From contig NZ_JACVAK010000001.1 of assembly GCF_014851805.1 (NCBI RefSeq), forward strand, positions 992,001-1,056,000: DNA of 64,000 bases, read 5' to 3'. Shown piece after piece: positions 62,582 through 64,000 of this stretch (within the stretch, counting starts at the first letter, position 1; every line of letters starts with the position of its first letter). The position numbers were made by a program, and so were the translations under genes. The notes below the pieces were generated by a model. That model was not told where the DNA came from, ran no database searches, and was given only the letters and a program-made list of their open reading frames with translations. The stretch is from Pseudoxanthomonas sp. PXM02 (lineage in GTDB: Bacteria; Pseudomonadota; Gammaproteobacteria; Xanthomonadales; Xanthomonadaceae).

Positions 62582-62817
62582 GTGACTGTGCCTCTGGCAG
62601 CGTGGGGCGCGCGTCCGCGACCACACGGGGGACATTCTTTCGAACGGGGGAATTTCCAGTTGGAAGTCGCTGGTATTGCCGGCACCAGCACGCCTTCTGC
62701 CGCTACTTCCAACTACAAACTCGCGTCTACATCGCTACGTCTTGAAACGACCGAAGGCCAGGGGCTTTCGCCCCCGGCCTCGGGTTGTCGCCTGGGTGAA
62801 CCGGCGACGGATACGAC
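62582..62817 (-). other. rplL-rpoB spacer with nested inverted repeats and attenuator-like hairpin
   Basis: In transcription order: an imperfect stem AGGCC-A-GGGGC / GCCCC-C-GGCCT (62755-62780) with only TTTC downstream, resembling a leaky attenuator. A perfect 10-bp inverted repeat follows (62705-62714 with 62658-62667, AGTTGGAAGT) that encloses an inner stem GCTGGT/ACCAGC (62669-62689). E. coli has an attenuator and an RNase III site at this same position; sequence is not conserved but architecture is. Confidence 0.6.
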
Positions 62818-63189
62818 TTACTTGACTTCGACGCTCGCACCAGCGGCTTCGAGTTCCTTCTTGAACTTGTCGGCGTCTTCCTTCGAGATGCCTTCCTTCA
62901 GCACGCCACCGGCTTCGGTGAGGTCCTTGGCTTCCTTCAGGCCCAGGCCGGTGATGGCGCGGACAGCCTTGATGACGTCGACCTTCTTGGCACCGGCGTC
63001 CTTCAGGACGATGGTGAACTCGGTCTGCTCTTCGACCGGGGCGGCAGCGGCGGCCGGACCGGCAGCGGCGACGACCGGGGCGGCGGCGGAGACGCCGAAC
63101 TTCTCTTCGATGGCCTTGACCAGCTCCATCACTTCCATCAGGGTCTTGCCGGCAATGGCGTCGACGATCTGTTCGTTGGAAAGGGACAT
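62818..63189 (-). CDS. rplL: 50S ribosomal protein L7/L12
   Basis: A 123-residue stalk protein present in several copies per ribosome. N-terminal dimerisation domain ([20 protein letters not shown]), alanine-rich hinge ([20 protein letters not shown]) and the factor-binding C-terminal domain ([14 protein letters not shown] [20 protein letters not shown]). Expression should exceed that of rplJ; translation start has a good ribosome binding site region. It follows rplJ by 60 bases. Confidence 0.98.
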   Translation of the reverse strand: MSLSNEQIVDAIAGKTLMEVMELVKAIEEKFGVSAAAPVVAAAGPAAAAAPVEEQTEFTIVLKDAGAKKVDVIKAVRAITGLGLKEAKDLTEAGGVLKEGISKEDADKFKKELEAAGASVEVK

Positions 63190-63249
63190 TGTGTTTACCT
63201 TTGGAAATTATCTGGGATTAGGGTTCGTAGAACCGTAAAGACGTCGAAC

Positions 63250-63786
63250 TCAGGCTTCGGCCGGGGCTTCGGCAGCGGCTTCCGCCGGTGCTTCGCCACC
63301 ACCCTGCTTGTCGGCCACGGCCTTGACGGCGCGGGCGAACATGGACGCAGGTTCCGCCAGCACGCGGGCCAGCATGGCCAGCGCCTGATCACGGGTCGGC
63401 AGCGATGCCAGGACTTCCACGTGGCTGGCCGGATACAGCTGGCCACCCACGGAGACGACCTTCGGCTGCAGCTTGTCGTTGCCCTTGGCGAATTCCTTGA
63501 TCAGGCGACCGGCAGCGCCGGGCTCCTCGGTCGAAAACGCATACAGCAGCGGACCGACGAGCTTGTCCTGGACAACCTCGAACTCGGTACCGGCGATGGC
63601 ACGCACGGCCAGCGTGTTCTTGACAACCTTCAAGTACACGCCGGTCTCGCGGGCCTTCTTGCGCATCGCGGTCATCTGGGTGACCGTGGTGCCTGCGTAT
63701 TCGACAGCGACCAGGGAGTGCGCCTTGGCGGCGACGTCTGCCAGTTCGGCGACTACTTCTTGCTTCTGGGACAGATTGAGAGCCAT
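63250..63786 (-). CDS. rplJ: 50S ribosomal protein L10
   Basis: A 178-residue base of the L7/L12 stalk; with L7/L12 it represses its own mRNA in E. coli. The start at 63786 ([20 protein letters not shown]) has GAGGAG just upstream; a longer frame lies in the leader. The body has [20 protein letters not shown] and the C-terminal L12-binding helix is alanine-rich ([17 protein letters not shown] at the end). Confidence 0.97.
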   Translation of the reverse strand: MALNLSQKQEVVAELADVAAKAHSLVAVEYAGTTVTQMTAMRKKARETGVYLKVVKNTLAVRAIAGTEFEVVQDKLVGPLLYAFSTEEPGAAGRLIKEFAKGNDKLQPKVVSVGGQLYPASHVEVLASLPTRDQALAMLARVLAEPASMFARAVKAVADKQGGGEAPAEAAAEAPAEA

Positions 63787-64000
63787 ACACTCCTCACTAA
63801 TTGACTCCGCTTGCGGCTCCTGCCGCTCGCGGTCCTGGACGGCGTCCATCCTGGATGCCGGGGACTTGCGGTCCCGTCGGTGGCCTGTCTGACTGGCCGA
63901 CCTCGCGGTCAGCACCAGAAAACTTCCAGAAGGCGGCACCATCTACGCAGGCGCACTCCCTTGCGGGGAATGGATTAAGCGATCCCGCTAGCCACGACGG
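63787..64000 (-). promoter_or_regulatory. rplJL leader, candidate L10-responsive regulatory RNA
   Basis: 214 bases upstream of rplJ to the window edge, without a gene. It contains a series of short strong stems: GCGGC/GCCGC (63813-63826), GGC-TCCA/TGGA-GCC (63841-63859), GGGAC/GTCCC (63861-63875) and GACC/GGTC (63899-63910). Such a multi-stem leader precedes rplJ in many gammaproteobacteria and binds L10-L12. The kink-turn cannot be confirmed by eye. Confidence 0.5.

Overview
The window is a GC-rich gammaproteobacterial chromosome segment, most likely from the Xanthomonadaceae/Lysobacteraceae (Pseudoxanthomonas, Stenotrophomonas or Lysobacter-like). I infer this from the protein sequences of the ribosomal genes, the str-S10-spc-alpha order, the non-zinc 101-residue S14, and REP-like palindromes beginning GTGGGAGCG. 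It is mainly a core-genome region, with a few accessory or unusual loci on its left half. No rRNA, tRNA, CRISPR array or insertion sequence was recognised.

Left part (1-24.8 kb). It opens with the 3' end of a zinc-type alcohol dehydrogenase gene and a REP-like palindrome. A tight three-gene minus-strand operon follows (kleisin-like, KITE-like, SMC-like ATPase) that looks like an MksFEB condensin without the MksG/JetD nuclease. Next come fadH (2,4-dienoyl-CoA reductase), a SleB-type cell wall hydrolase, a glutathione S-transferase and a conserved unknown gene. A propionate locus holds prpB-prpC, a divergent gene fusing a helix-turn-helix to a citrate-synthase domain, an M14 carboxypeptidase, and prpE. 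Two membrane proteins of unknown function follow, then a visibly AT-richer secreted glycoside-hydrolase-like (DUF4434-like) gene bounded by terminators that looks horizontally acquired. Mdh, an aspartate-type aminotransferase, a lipoprotein and a cyclophilin complete this part.

Middle (25-34.7 kb). typA/bipA, a small DUF2127-like membrane protein, a lipoprotein amidase and a CHASE-PAS-GGDEF-EAL protein lie on the plus strand. Class II DAHP synthase and dsbB lie on the minus strand.

Right part (34.8-64 kb). This is one long minus-strand block of transcription and translation genes, read from the right edge: rplJ-rplL-rpoB-rpoC, rpsL-rpsG-fusA-tuf, the S10 genes (rpsJ to rpsQ), the spc genes (rplN to secY), and the alpha genes (rpsM, rpsK, rpsD, rpoA, rplQ). 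Gene order is standard, but rpmJ is absent between secY and rpsM. Several spacers are unusually long and hold strong hairpins (rplL-rpoB, rpoC-rpsL, rpsG-fusA, rpsN-rpsH, rplR-rpsE, secY-rpsM, rpoA-rplQ). The rpsL and rpsJ transcription units have nearly identical promoters (TTGACG, 17-18 bp, TATACT), each preceded by a copy of the same 35-bp palindromic element.

The most unusual items are the HTH-citrate synthase fusion facing prpBC, the nuclease-less condensin-like operon, the paired palindrome/promoter modules of the str and S10 units, and the acquired-looking DUF4434-like gene. None is clearly a wholly new system; the fusion regulator is the best candidate for undescribed biology.
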